A DNA stretch of 64,000 bases from Leptodactylus fallax (GCA_947044405.1 CAMRHE010000206.1:3038001-3102000), one strand, 5' to 3'; numbered from the stretch's first letter, positions 34,201 to 44,869 are shown. Translations and numbers: made by a program. Notes: generated by a model from the letters alone, not told the origin.

Positions 34201-35902
34201 AGAAAACACATAAGACTCAAATGAGTTTTAGGTTATTAGGGGTCTCTGAATTCTGGGACTTCTGTTATCGACATAATGAAAAGTTGACATCCCCTTTCGA
34301 TTATAGCTTGGAAATTCTCTTGTATATATGCTGTGGAGCTTTCTCATGAACTTCAACTAAGGTCTCCATCTGGCCCTTCATTCTAGCAATCAACAATAGT
34401 CTAGGTGCTGAAGCCCTCACCAACTTTTACAACAAAGGGGACCACATAAGAGCTCAGGTGAAGTCAAAGGATGCGATTTCCTGAAACGTGCCTATGAAAT
34501 TTTAAATGAAAAATGTGGACCTCAAGCTAAGAACAGACATTGTGTTTTTGTGCCATATATGCAAACAGGGGCAATATCTTTGCCAGACTATCCACAGGAT
34601 AGATAACAAGTGTCAAATCTAGACGCTGGAAATCGCACCAATCATGAGTATAGAGGTTGAGTGTCTCCCAGTTAAAATGGATACTCAGTCAAGCAGGCGC
34701 ACTAGGGTACCTTTCAACTCTACAAAACTGTCAGACATCGCTGAGCATTGTAATCAATGATAAGTTGTAAACTTGGGACGACCCTATAAAAAGAGGATCT
34801 GTCAGCTCACCTGACATGTCTACCAGTATTCTTGTATTTCCCATGAGTATATAAAAGCAAGCATATGAATAAATTGTCATCTGGGTGTTATCATCTGCCT
34901 TGTCAAAGAGGTGTATGTGAACACACTGTAACATTGTCAGCACTGAAGGCTGAATACAAATAGCTGTCAGGTCTGTGAAATAAGGATCCTATGTCCGTCG
35001 TATTGCCTTGACCGAACACTGAGCAGTGACCTAGGCTCCAAGAATCACAGTCATAATAACATAGTAAATGAGGCTGGTCGAGAACCAAGATCTATCAAGT
35101 CCAACCCATAAGCCAACACATTATCCAGAGAAAGACAAAAAACCCCAATGAGGCTGATGCGAATTCCCTCATGTCAGTAAAAAACCCGGGATTAATTTAT
35201 TATGGGTTTTAGATGATGTTTTTTTCTTTCAGGAAAGGCATCCAGACTGCACGGTCATCTATGATACTAGGAGTCTGTGTCTCCCTGCAAGACTACTGAC
35301 CTTTCCTGATAACCGCATCTATGATGCTGGGATTCCAGGTCCCTGCTCAAGTGTTTGGTCTGGTAAATACAGCCAAAATATGGTATGTATTTCACAGACC
35401 GAACACGTCCTTCTGAAACTGTCCTTAGAATATACCCATAGCAGTTAACACCCACTGAGAGCTGACGGGTCTTTTTTGAAGGGATTAACCACCTTTTCAA
35501 AATTGATGACCATCTTTAAAGTGTAACCAAGCTTTCTAACTTTTGATTTTTGACTAATACATTTTGTAATATACTTAAGGAATTTCGGCTCCTTTCTGTG
35601 AAATCCTGAGCTTTGTTATATTTTTCCCATGTTTTTCTATTGAGAGCTGAAATCTGCATACTGCTTTCACTAGGGGGCTGAGGCTTGGAGGGGGGTTACT
35701 TAAAAGTGTTATATGTTGGGCATTATCAAACCACAGCGTTTTACAGTTCCCTGGAACTAGTTTATCGCTGTAGGTGGCTTCTAGCTCTGTCTACTACCTT
35801 GTGATCAGGCTCAGACTATTAAGTACTAGTACACACGAATGGTGCGGGATACTGATAGGTAAATACCGTTTTCGGCCGGTTGATCTTCCCTCCTGGAGCC
35901 AT
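31105..35902 (-). CDS. C11orf98: C11orf98 homologue, small basic protein of unknown function
   Basis: Four exons join in phase: 35902-35867, 34120-33996, 31829-31732 and 31235-31105, giving 129 aa; the human protein is about 123 aa. The N-terminus is MAPGGKINRPKT. Exon 2 encodes the very basic LKRRRLITREKRRKHK, then IVGAVVDEELITVHHLRKR. Exon 3 encodes SSSARANITLSGKKKRKL. Exon 4 encodes an acidic/basic tail with KKRKSKKSQKDVEMEE. Each block matches the human protein in order. All introns have GT/AG ends. The many Lys/Arg clusters suggest a nuclear or nucleolar, RNA-linked role, but that is inference. It is head to head with CSKMT, which I recall as a neighbour of C11orf98 in mammals, so orthology is well supported. 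Confidence 0.94.
31732..31829 (-). CDS. C11orf98: C11orf98 exon 3
   Basis: Acceptor GTGTTTCTAG, donor GTACGA; 98 nt, phase 2 in and phase 1 out. It encodes SSARANITLSGKKKRKLIKQ, nearly identical to the human block. A decayed copy of this exon lies 3.1 kb downstream at 28.66-28.81 kb. Confidence 0.95.
32020..33990. other. C11orf98 intron 2, MITE fragments
   Basis: A short hAT-MITE end (GTGATGGCGAACC) lies near 32063. A fragment with GACAGACTCCCTTTAAT ends near 33808. There is no exon besides those listed. Confidence 0.4.
33996..34120 (-). CDS. C11orf98: C11orf98 exon 2
   Basis: Acceptor CCACAACAG, donor GTAAG; 125 nt, phase 0 in and phase 2 out. It encodes the central basic block and the conserved KIVGAVVDEELIT stretch. 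Confidence 0.95.
34130..35860. other. C11orf98 intron 1
   Basis: Contains an interspersed-repeat phrase near 35050-35110 (ACATAGTAAATGAGGCTGG, ATCTATCAAGTCCAACCC) of a kind common in amphibian DNA; class not assigned. No gene recognised. Confidence 0.35.
35867..35902 (-). CDS. C11orf98: C11orf98 exon 1
   Basis: Encodes MAPGGKINRPKT, ending in phase 0 at a GTATTT donor. It matches the MGAPGGKINRPRT start of the human protein with one residue less. Confidence 0.93.
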
Positions 35903-36060
35903 GCTGTTGTCACGCGTGCGCTACTGCAAACAACTTCCGGTTTCTCTTGCGTTCCGAGCCTCAGTTTAGCATACAGTACTTGCCCAATCAGGAGTTAGCG
36001 AGTGGGCGGGTCGAGCGGGTGGCGGAGGGATATATAAGCGCTGACCTCGCTATGTCACTC
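35903..36060. promoter_or_regulatory. Bidirectional promoter of C11orf98 and CSKMT
   Basis: Only about 150 bases separate the C11orf98 start codon from CSKMT exon 1. The interval is GC-rich, with an ETS-like ACTTCCGG (35933-35940), a CCAAT box (35984-35988), GGGCGGG (36004-36010) and a TATATAA box (36031-36037) pointed towards CSKMT. The TATA position predicts a CSKMT start site near 36060. Confidence 0.75.
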
Positions 36061-36078
36061 CTCTTCGTGGTGAGGCAG
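36052..36078 (+). CDS. CSKMT: CSKMT exon 1, possible coding start
   Basis: ATG at 36052, nine codons, perfect donor CAG|GTGAGG at 36079. It is in phase with exon 2 if the acceptor after 41827 is used. The ATG lies only 15 bases past the TATA box, so it may be upstream of the transcript start. Treat the exon as likely and its coding status as open. Confidence 0.5.
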
Positions 36079-39000
36079 GTGAGGAGTTATTAGCGGAGTT
36101 GATTATGTGGGATTTTACGGCAGGGCTATGTTGTGCCTCCATTTCTTGGCATGCCGGGTGTTGTCAGTACCCCTGTGTGTTATGTACGGAGGTAGATGAT
36201 TTCCTTTGCTATGTCTTCGGTGCCAGCTCTGTCGTGGGCTGGTTCTATCCTCAATCATTGGTACAAGCTGTGCAGAGGGCCGGTATGGCGTCTCCTGTCA
36301 CCCTGCTTGTGTGTAAGGGTGGGGGGTAGTAGATGTTTAGGTTATTGAGATGTCTGGTTTGGATATTGTGGGATGTACAGCTTATTTTAGGCCTGATGTG
36401 CACGTGACGGTATTGCACATTGGTGTGTGTTCACACAAGGTGGGCATATAGCTTGCATCCACCTTAGGTTTGTGTGCAGACAGTCCTCAGTGTAGTAATG
36501 TCTGTTTAGCTTAGTGGCAGCTGTTGGGGAGTGCATTATTTTACAGGAGGGGTTATGTCTGCTGCCTAAATGTATGCTTAGGATCCATGCACATGGACAA
36601 ATATGGCCTTGAAAGCTGTATTGTATACTACCTGAGTTTCCCAGAGTGAGCTGGAGGCCTGGACTTGTTACATCATGGTGATCTATGAAGTCAGCAGTCC
36701 TGTCTCCCCACTGCTGTCCTGTATGGGATGGTGAAGCCACATGGGAGCAGAGACGCTTAGTGTCATCGATCCTCATGATGTGAGGAGTTGTATTCTCCAG
36801 ATGTGAACATTTGATCTAGATTTTTCAGACTTTGCCAGTGTGCAATGCTCCTTACAGGAGCAGCATGTAAAGGGACTTGAATATTGATGACTTGGTAAGA
36901 GCTGTCACTTCTGTGTCTCAGGCTAGTCTTGTCAATCACATGATTTGTTTATGGCTCAGTCTCTTTCAAGTAGATGCGGTTGAGCTGCAATGCAAAGCAT
37001 AGGTGCTGCCTTGCAGTACTGTATTCACAAGGCTATAATTTGTCAAATTATATGCACTAAATTAACTATAAAACCACACTGACTGCCAGTCAGGTTGGTT
37101 CCTTAGACAAAGGGTGTGTGGGCCGACAGTCTGGGATGCAAAACTCAGGACAGGTCCTATTCATGTCTGTTTTTGTGGCCATGCTTCTCCGGCTCCTATT
37201 CATTGAAGTGGGGCTGCAGAAGCATGGCCGACATCAGTGTGCTGGCTGTGCTGTTCAGTCATGGCTGGCAGCTAACACCAGTCATAGTTTTATACTTGTA
37301 CTGTACCTTGTATCCTTCTAACCACTAGCATGTTCTTTCAGCTTCAAGGTGAGCCATCTCCTATGTTTTGGATGGGGTCAGGAGTGTAGAAGTACTGACA
37401 AGCGATGCTGAAGACTGAGGAATCTTGGTTTGTATACTTGACATGGAAGGTGTGATGGATACTGAAGCAGAACTGACCCATGCATCTGGCCATGATGTAG
37501 ACTATGTAAAGCCATAAACCAGAAGTCACAGCAGAGTAAAAATAAAGTGCCAAGGACTGTGAAATATGTATGCCCACATATTAGGAGTCTGCTGTTTATG
37601 CAGGAAAACAATTACTATAACTTGTCTTCTATGCATAAATGGCAAACACAGGAGTCAGGTTAGGAATGTTCCTTGGAGCAGATTTTGTAGTGAAACCACC
37701 AACAAAATCTATCCCAAATGCAGTGTGAACATGCCCTAAGTGTTCAGATGTCTGACATCCTTTCTAATAAGCTGGTGTTGACTTTAAAGGTGAATGGTGT
37801 GTGGTGAATGCACAGCAGTCAAATGTAGCATAGTGATGCAATACGGTGTCAATATACTTATTGGACAGTCAGTATCTGTACTTTGCTATACCTGGCTCAG
37901 TTTGTTTGCTATGCATTCACTCCACACAGGTTATAGACCTCAAGTAGGCACCCTGTCCTACGTCGTCCTCTGCTGGCAAATCTGTAGAAACATCAGTCAA
38001 TGTATTCAGCAGTAGTATTGGTCAGCGCTGTCCTTTCACTGTCACATGGGCTTGGCTACTCCTTCACCTCCTCTGAATCATGCTGAGGGCATATTTTAAA
38101 ACCTGTCTGTGCCTTTGCATCCTGGTTCGCTTGAGTACGCTTCCCTGTGTAGACAGCGTGTGGTAGGCAGTGAAGGGGAGAGCGACTGGCCCTTACTACT
38201 GAGCACATGCTGTAATCTGATAATATGCTAAAATGGAAGTCTTGTGTATTAACATGCCTGATTTTTAGAATAATTGGTAAATGAGAACTTTTCAATAAAG
38301 CTGCTTTAAATAAACTGGTCTGTTTTGTTTTTCCTTCTAGCTCGTGATAGTGAATTTACACCTTTTGGGTTTTGAGTAGAAAAACCTGCTTTTATTTTTC
38401 TTGCCTCTTGAAGGTTAACTGTTCATAGGCTTTTTTGGCTCTGGATTGAAGGTTGTCTGGACACCCAGACTCATTATGGGTGTACTAAAAGGCTTATAGG
38501 CCCTGGTACTAGAGCTCAGTGTGCAGTGGGGGAGCAGCATCATACACACAACCTTTCTGGGCTTTACCAGTCTCTATGGCTTAGGAACAGGAAGTATCTA
38601 AAGGGCTGTCAGCATGGATACTCTTTAGTGTCTGTACTTCTATACTAGTTAAGGTGTGTAGAGTTTTGAGTTGCCTTTCGCCCTCTACTATGCATCTACA
38701 TATCACAAGGCATTATGGGAAAGGAGCTGGGAGCTCATGCGCCCTCTGTTCACTTTGCTCTGCACTGATGAGGGACAAAAATCCCAAAACGGCGCTGTAT
38801 GCAGATAAGTGAAACCGGCTTGGCTAAAATCCCTTTTGCTGTCTCAAGACTCGGTGAGTCAAAAGCAAACTGAGGATCTATTACATCCCACAGAGGGCGC
38901 ATGAGCTCCCAGCTCCTTTCCCATAATGCCTTGTGATATGTGCTTCTATACTGTAACTGAGTAGTAAGACACTGTAAGATTAGACTGTATATTGGGTCCT

Positions 39001-42000
39001 GATCAACATCCACACAAAGGACAGGGCTGCTTGCTGACTTCTGGTCAACCTGAGTTCTCACAAGTGCCCCCTGCTGTAAACTTTTGCTATCACTACATCA
39101 GGCTGCATGAATGAGTTTTTGAGGGCTGATGGGTCAATGGAGCCACAGAATGTGCTGCTAGAACTATTCTGACCCAGATTTACTGTTGGGGTCATGGCAG
39201 CTGTCAAATGCCTCAAACTGGATTTGACACCCACTTCAATACATCTGCTTACATTCAAAGAATGTTAAAGAGAATGGGAGGCCCTGACCCCTACTTGTGG
39301 CGAGTGTGAATGTGAGGCTCCTCGCTTACGTCTATGGAACTTGAGACTAGCCATGCAGACAAAAGAAGCGATGAGTATTACTGCATATCTTCCAATAACT
39401 CATCGTTTGGACCTGATTTGCCCACAGACAAATGTTTGGGTTTGTGGCCAAGTTTTCTGCCCATACAGAGCACTATTGTTTTGGGGGCACTTTTAACCTG
39501 ACAGATTTCCCTTTTTAACAGTGTAAAACATTTGGTTTTGCTTTGAAAGAAATTATATATTTCTATGTTCACCCTACAGTATCTAGGTGACCTGGATTTA
39601 TGTACATTCTCTTACTGAGGGGCCACTTTTTCTTGTCCTATTTGGGAGGTGCCACATGTATCCAATATCTGCATTATAGTCCCTAAACTCTATACTTACT
39701 AAACGTGGATTAAATGGTGCCTGTGTGTCAAGTATAGTGCCTCTCTAGAGCAGTGATCCTCCAACCTGTTATCCTTTGGCTGGTGAAACTAGAAGTGGGA
39801 ATTGTACAACACAGACGCTACACTTAAAGAGTCTTCTAGATGTGCGGTATTATATATTGCTAGAAAATCACTGTTGGCTTTCCCAGCATGCACCCCAGTG
39901 CTGGAGATATTGGTGCAATTAGTTTAGGGCACCGGTAGGCAATCTTTGGCAGTCCAGCTGTTGTAAAACTACAACTCCCAGCATGTGTACTTGCTCTGCT
40001 GTTCTTGGAACTCCCATGTAAGTGAATGGAGCATGTTGGGAATTGTAGTTTCACAGCAGCAGGAGTGTTGAATGTTGCTGACCCCAGGTTTAGGGTGGCG
40101 ATGTTGGGCTCCAAAGCCTGTCTTTCTGACAGTGGGGAGATATAGGTGCCAAAATAAACTACCGATATCTCCAGCACTGAGATGCATACCGGGAAAGCCG
40201 GCTTTCTAGTGGTATATAATACCACACTTCTATGAGGATGTGAAAGCTCCTTTTTAATGGAGTTATCTGGTTTATAAGATTGATGACCTATCCTAATATT
40301 ATATTTGTAGGGGGTCTTACACCTGGGACACTTGCAGATCACTGCCACCAAGGTAGGGTGGGATAGCAACATGGCTCACTAACTTACTGTACAATCTGTG
40401 GCAGTGACTGTAGTGCTGCTCTCTAGTGCTGTCCCAGTACTGGTGGTCTTTGGGGGTCCCGGGTATTGGACCTCTGCAGATCTAATATTGATGGTCTATC
40501 CTAATCCCAGTAACACTAAGGTTGTCACTTTCAGTATCCGTTTTAAACTCTCAATATATGCATCATTGATCCACAGACTACTTTTGCCTCTGCTGTTCCT
40601 GATGTTCAGGCTTCACCGCGCGCTATTATCCCTTCGCCATCCTCTTGTGCGAAGATTTGGGACAAATGGCGACAAAACACATGGAGGTTGGTACTGGTTC
40701 TGCTTTTTAGTAACTCTTCAACTGCCCATTTAAATGTTTAACGCACAGTATATGGTTAAGAGGTAGCTATATGTGTTATGGGTGAGCCATGGTAGCCACA
40801 TGGATTACTGCTCATTGCTGTGCTACACCTGGACTTGCAACTTGAAATCAGGGCAAATATGGGTGCGGTACGACAACTGGTAAGGAATATTAAAGGGAGT
40901 CTGTCAGCAAGAAAATCATTATAAGACTAATGACCGTACCTTGGAAAGGGTAGAAGCCGCCCTACAAAGATATCTTTCTTATCCTGCATTGCAGCGCTAT
41001 TTTCATGAATCACATTTTATACTTATGAAAATTAGTTGAAAAGGGCTTTAGGGACGTATTTTCTCCTGCCAGGGCTTCACTCTTTGCTATAGATGATTGC
41101 CCCTTATGCCCGGTTCACATCTGCGTTCGGGAAATCCGCTTGGGGGGCTTCCTGAATCTTAAACCTATACACATAAAAAAGCGGTTTACCTGGGAAACCT
41201 GCGGACCCCATAGAACCATGTGGAGAGAAAAGTGCTACTTGTATGACTTTTTTTTCTCCACGTTTCGTGCGAAAACCACACGGACCCCATTATAGTCTAT
41301 GTGGTCTGCGAGTTTCCCAGGTAAACCGTTTTTTTATGCTTATAGGTTTTCGTTCAGGAGGTCCCCAAGCGGACTCCCCCGAACGCAGATGTGAACGGGC
41401 CTCACTGATAACCACTCTACCTTCCCCCCCATTGCTTGAGTGACATTTTACAGTTTATGAAACTTTGTCTGCAGTTTGGGGCAGTTATTTGGAGTGGAGA
41501 GTGAGGCCCTGGAGGAGAGGACACGACCCTGAAGCCCTTTTCAGATAAATTTGCTTAACAATAATATGCAGATTTCTATGATTAGTTATGCAAATTGCAG
41601 ATGAAAATGGAGCTGTAATGTGGGATAAGAAAGGCATCTATGGAAAGTTTAGAAGCTGCCGTACAAGGCACTGTCATTAGTTCGATCATGATTTTCCTGC
41701 TGACAGACTCCCTTTAACGTCATCTGTCATCCATGTGACAAAGTTTCTACCCCTTTAAATGGAACTGCTAGCCATGACGTTAGTTTTGCCAATCTCTAAC
41801 TAACATCTATGTAATCGTTTTGCAGAGAGTCTTCGTCACGGTATGGGCAGTAGCTTGGTTTGGGATAACATTTACTCAAGTAAAAACAGCAAGGATTCTT
41901 CACATTTTGACTGGTTCTGTGGTTACAAAGATTTACAAGGACTTCTGCTTCCGCTTATATATGAAATGATGCCTACTATAAAGCATACAGGACAACCTTT

Positions 42001-42478
42001 GCATGTGCTGGATTTGGGATGTGGCACCTCAGATGTTGGACTTGGTCTTTTTCGTGACTCTGACATTCCAGTACTGATATCCTGCATAGATCGCTCAAAA
42101 CCTGCAGTACTTGCTATGAGAGAGCGCTTTATGCAAGGACCCGTTATTCCCAAGCATCAAAGTTCTCATCTTGAATATATTGAAGCTGATGTGACAGATC
42201 TGCATGGTGTGCCCTCTGGGAGCATATCACTTGTATTAGATAAAGGAACCTGTGATGCCCTATTACGGGCAGGAACAGAAGATGCACAAAGACTGGTGCA
42301 GGAAGCCCTTCGAGTTTTGCATATGGGAGGTAAACTTGTTCAGCTCACAGATGAAGACCCTGATGCTAGACTTACCTTTTTGGAGAAAGCTGGCGCAGGA
42401 TCAAGTGTCACATTTCATGATGTTAGTGATAGGGATGGTATAACATATTATGCTTATATTGTGACACGATCCTCGTAA
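36052..42478 (+). CDS. CSKMT: CSKMT/METTL12, mitochondrial citrate synthase lysine methyltransferase
   Basis: The main exon (41828-42478) encodes a class I SAM-dependent methyltransferase. Counting from the Met at 41843 (211 aa): FDWFCGYKDLQGLLLPL at residues 22-38, the SAM-binding motif LHVLDLGCGTSD at 53-64, an acidic motif II CIDRS, then EADVTD, VLDKGTCDALL and QLTDEDPDARL, ending GITYYAYIV. These match human METTL12 in order. The enzyme trimethylates one lysine of citrate synthase in the matrix. A candidate coding first exon (36052-36078, MSLLFVVRQ, then GTGAGG) joins in frame via acceptor TGCAGAG at 41827, giving 225 aa with a basic, targeting-like N-terminus. However, the TATA box would place transcription start at or just after that ATG. 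The alternative is a noncoding exon 1 with the start at 41843. Human CSKMT is 240 aa, which favours the longer form. Confidence 0.93.
38699..38940. repeat. 51-bp perfect inverted repeat with 140-bp spacer
   Basis: The arm 38699-38749 is exactly complementary to 38890-38940 (ends CATATCACAAGG...CCTTGTGATATG). The spacer begins with the hammerhead-like fold at 38751-38811. It lies in CSKMT intron 1, on the sense side of that transcript. Confidence 0.95.
38751..38811 (+). ncRNA. Hammerhead ribozyme-like motif, type I, core G12 mutated
   Basis: Elements in order: stem I 5' strand CACTT, TGC, TCTGCA (38751-38764); core CTGATGA (38765-38771); stem II GGGA/TCCC with loop CAAAAA (38772-38785); AAAA (38786-38789), where GAAA is expected; two-base-pair stem III AC/GU with loop GGCGCT; predicted cleavage triplet GTA (38797-38799); stem I 3' strand TGCAGA, T, AAGTG (38800-38811). 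Stem I pairs perfectly as 6 bp plus 5 bp around a 3/1 internal loop. Small-stem-III type I hammerheads are known in amphibian genomes and in Penelope-like elements. The G-to-A change at core position G12, the general base, should cripple cleavage. Fold made by eye. Confidence 0.75.
39840..40235. mobile_element. Fold-back MITE, family Z
   Basis: GTGCGGTATTATATATTGCT at the left mirrors AGTGGTATATAATACCACAC at the right. GGCTTTCCCAGCATGCACCC faces GATGCATACCGGGAAAGCC. CAGTGCTGGAGATAT is inverted at 40167. Another relic lies at 57.85-57.98 kb. Confidence 0.65.
40894..41714. mobile_element. MITE with TTAAAGGGAGTCTGTCAGC ends, split by a Harbinger MITE
   Basis: TAAAGGGAGTCTGTCAGCA at 40891 is inverted at 41698-41715 (TGCTGACAGACTCCCTTTA). 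The halves TAGAAGCCGCCCTACAAAG and TAGAAGCTGCCGTACAAGG resemble each other. A related fragment lies at 56.05-56.3 kb. The Harbinger-type MITE at 41107-41401 sits inside. Confidence 0.7.
41107..41401. mobile_element. Harbinger-type MITE, family A
   Basis: Ends GCCCGGTTCACATCTGCGTT and ACGCAGATGTGAACGGGC. AAGCGGTTTACCTGGGAAAC faces GTTTCCCAGGTAAACCGTTT. Same family as MITE A at 1.2/3.86 kb and the large copy at 44.95 kb. Confidence 0.75.
41828..42478 (+). CDS. CSKMT: CSKMT main exon
   Basis: Follows a pyrimidine-poor but usable acceptor (TTTTGCAG or TTTTGCAGAG). It carries the whole methyltransferase domain and stops TAA at 42476-42478. No frameshift is seen. Confidence 0.96.
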   Translation, partial: SLRHGMGSSLVWDNIYSSKNSKDSSHFDWFCGYKDLQGLLLPLIYEMMPTIKHTGQPLHVLDLGCGTSDVGLGLFRDSDIPVLISCIDRSKPAVLAMRERFMQGPVIPKHQSSHLEYIEADVTDLHGVPSGSISLVLDKGTCDALLRAGTEDAQRLVQEALRVLHMGGKLVQLTDEDPDARLTFLEKAGAGSSVTFHDVSDRDGITYYAYIVTRSS

Positions 42479-42736
42479 TACAGAAGTATCATCCATTGGA
42501 TTAATGGCTATTTCAGATGGCTTTACTATACTGCAGCTAATCTTGTCCCAACCACATGTGTAGTGATACAAAGTAGCAGTCGGGTTCTCCAGATTTACCA
42601 TTTTTTAAAGTGTAACAAATTTTGCCACAATCTTTCTCTAGTAGAAAAAGGTCTTAAAAAGTGAGGAAACTTTTCCATAGGCTGAAGTATTATTTCTAAC
42701 AGTCTGTCAAATTTAGCAAGTATTGTATCACACTTT

Positions 42737-42757
42737 AATAAATTTGGTGCAAATAAA
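42737..42757 (+). terminator. CSKMT: CSKMT polyadenylation signals
   Basis: Two AATAAA hexamers, at 42737 and 42752, about 260-275 bases after the stop codon. Confidence 0.75.
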
Positions 42758-42759
42758 GC

Positions 42760-43249
42760 ACAGACTGGGGTATGAGGGGGGTAATCGGTGTGTGGAGCTC
42801 ATTGCGAGAATTTTAAAGGTGCTCATGCCCCCTTTAAAATACAGAATGGATACACAATGTCATACATAAAGGCCTTGGCTCTGGCAAGTATAATAATCAT
42901 AGCCAGACTTATAGGTGACATCTTATTTTTCCAGACGGCCATGATGACTTCATCCAACTACAACTTATCTCTGCAAAATTTGCAAAACATCTTAGGCTCT
43001 TAGTTTTTCTATCAACCTTTATCTAACCTATAGTACATACATTTCCCAACCTGCTACAACACCCATTTGTGTGTCTTCCAGGAAATTATATAAAAGTACA
43101 GGTGGGCGTTTTTAATATGTAAGGACTAAAACCAGATATTGTTAATATTGATATCTCCTTTATGTCCCCACAGATTAAAACCACCCAAAAAAAACAGTGC
43201 CACCTGTCCCTCGCAGTACAAACCCCAGGAAGGTGAAGGGATCAGTGAG
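42760..43249. other. Intergenic, nothing recognised
   Basis: Sequence between CSKMT and Tc1-like copy 2, with no further exon or repeat recognised. Confidence 0.4.
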
Positions 43250-43251
43250 TA

Positions 43252-44818
43252 CAGTCATGGCCAAAAGTTTTGAGAATGACACAAATATTATATTTTCACA
43301 TGATCTGCTGCCTTCTGGTTTTTATGTGTGTTTGTCAGATGTTTTTATCACATACAGAAATAGAATTGCATTCATATTATGAGTAACAGAAGCTTATATT
43401 GACAGTTAGAATGAGTTAATGCAGCAAGTCAATATTTGCAGTGTTGACCCTTCTTCTTCAGGACCTCTGCAATTCTCCCTGGCATGCTCTCAATCAACTT
43501 CTGGACCAAATCCTGACTGATAGCAGTCCATTCTTGCAGAATCAATGCTTTAATTTTGTCTGAATTTGTTGGTTTTTGTTTGTCCACCCGTCTCTTGATG
43601 ATTGACCACAAGTTCTCAATGGGATTAAGATCTGGGGAGTTTCCAGGCCATGGACCCAAAATCTCTATGTTTTGTTCCCTGAGCCATTTAGTTATCACCT
43701 TTGCTTTATGGCAAGGTGCTCCATCATGCTGGAAAAGGCATTGTTGAGCGCCAAACTGCTCTTGGACGGTTGGGAGAAGTTGCTCTTGGAGGACATTCTG
43801 GTACCATTCTTTATTCATGGCTGTGTTTTTAGGCAAGACTGTGAGAGAGCCCATTCCCTTGGCTGAGAAGCAACCCCACACATGAATGGTTTCAGGATGC
43901 TTTACAGTTGGCATGAGACAAGACTGGTGGTAGCGCTCACCTCTTCTTCTCCGAATAAGCTGTTTTCCAGATGTTCCAAACAATCGAAAAGGGGATTCAT
44001 CAGAGAAAATGACTTTACCCCAGTCCTCAGCAGTCCACTCCCTGTACCTTTTGCAGAATATCAGTCTGTCCCTGATGTTTTTTCTGGAGAGAAGTGGCTT
44101 CTTTGCTGCCCTCCTTGAGACCAGGCCTTGCTCCAAGAGTCTCCGCCTCACTGTGCGTGCAGATGCACTCACACCTGCCTGCTGCCATTCCTCAGCAAGC
44201 TCTGCACTGCTGGTAGCCCGATCCCGCAGCTGAAACACTTTTAAGAGACGGTCCTGCCGCTTGCTGGTCTTTCTTGGGCGCCCTGGAGCCTTTTTGGCAC
44301 CAATGGAATCTCTCTCCTTGAAGTTCTTGATGATGCGATAGATTGTTGACTGAGGTGCAATCTTTCTAGCTGCAATACTCTTCCCAGTTAGGCCATTTTT
44401 GTGCAGTGCAATGATGACTGCACGTGTTTCTTTAGAGATAACCATGGTTAACAGAAGAGAAACAATGATGGCAAGCACCAGCCTCCTTTTAAAGTGTCCA
44501 GTGGTGTCATTCTTACTTAATCATGACAGATTGATCTCCAGCCCTGTTCTCATCAACACCCACACCTGTGTTAATGGAGCAATCACTGAAACGATGTTAG
44601 GTGGTCCTTTTAAGGCAGGGCTGCAATGATGTTGAAATGTGTTTTGGGGGATAAAGTTCATTTTCTAGGCAAATATTGACTTTGCAAGTAATTGCTGTTA
44701 AGCTGATCACTCTTTATAACATTCTGGAGTATATGCAAATTGCCATTAGAAAAACTGAAGCAGTAGACTTTGTAAAAATTAATATTTGTATCATTCTCAA
44801 AACTTTTGGCCATGACTG
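43252..44818 (-). mobile_element. Tc1/mariner element, DD35E type, copy 2
   Basis: 1567 bp between TA dinucleotides (43250-43251 and 44819-44820). Terminal repeats CAGTCATGGCCAAAAG at both ends. Confidence 0.97.
43429..44478 (-). CDS. Tc1-like transposase, copy 2
   Basis: 349-aa intact frame, likely starting at the Met at residue 12 (ATG 44445, ACCATGG). Same domain order and catalytic Asp, Asp and Glu as copy 1. It has RRRRGERY (full length) and one private change, ERDSIGAKK for ERGSIGAKK. No stop or frameshift, so it is a candidate for a functional enzyme. Confidence 0.95.
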   Translation of the reverse strand: MLAIIVSLLLTMVISKETRAVIIALHKNGLTGKSIAARKIAPQSTIYRIIKNFKERDSIGAKKAPGRPRKTSKRQDRLLKVFQLRDRATSSAELAEEWQQAGVSASARTVRRRLLEQGLVSRRAAKKPLLSRKNIRDRLIFCKRYREWTAEDWGKVIFSDESPFRLFGTSGKQLIRRRRGERYHQSCLMPTVKHPETIHVWGCFSAKGMGSLTVLPKNTAMNKEWYQNVLQEQLLPTVQEQFGAQQCLFQHDGAPCHKAKVITKWLREQNIEILGPWPGNSPDLNPIENLWSIIKRRVDKQKPTNSDKIKALILQEWTAISQDLVQKLIESMPGRIAEVLKKKGQHCKY

Positions 44819-44869
44819 TAGTACTGGTACCTGTTATAATAATCCAACAGTGTAACTTTGTGGAGCAAA

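Noticed and set aside
36387..36776. A 129-aa minus-strand frame just downstream of CSKMT exon 1
   Set aside because: No family resemblance, no splice or promoter context, and it lies inside the CSKMT intron.
39860..40372. A 170-aa minus-strand frame
   Set aside because: It runs through the fold-back MITE at 39.84-40.23 kb; the frame is incidental.
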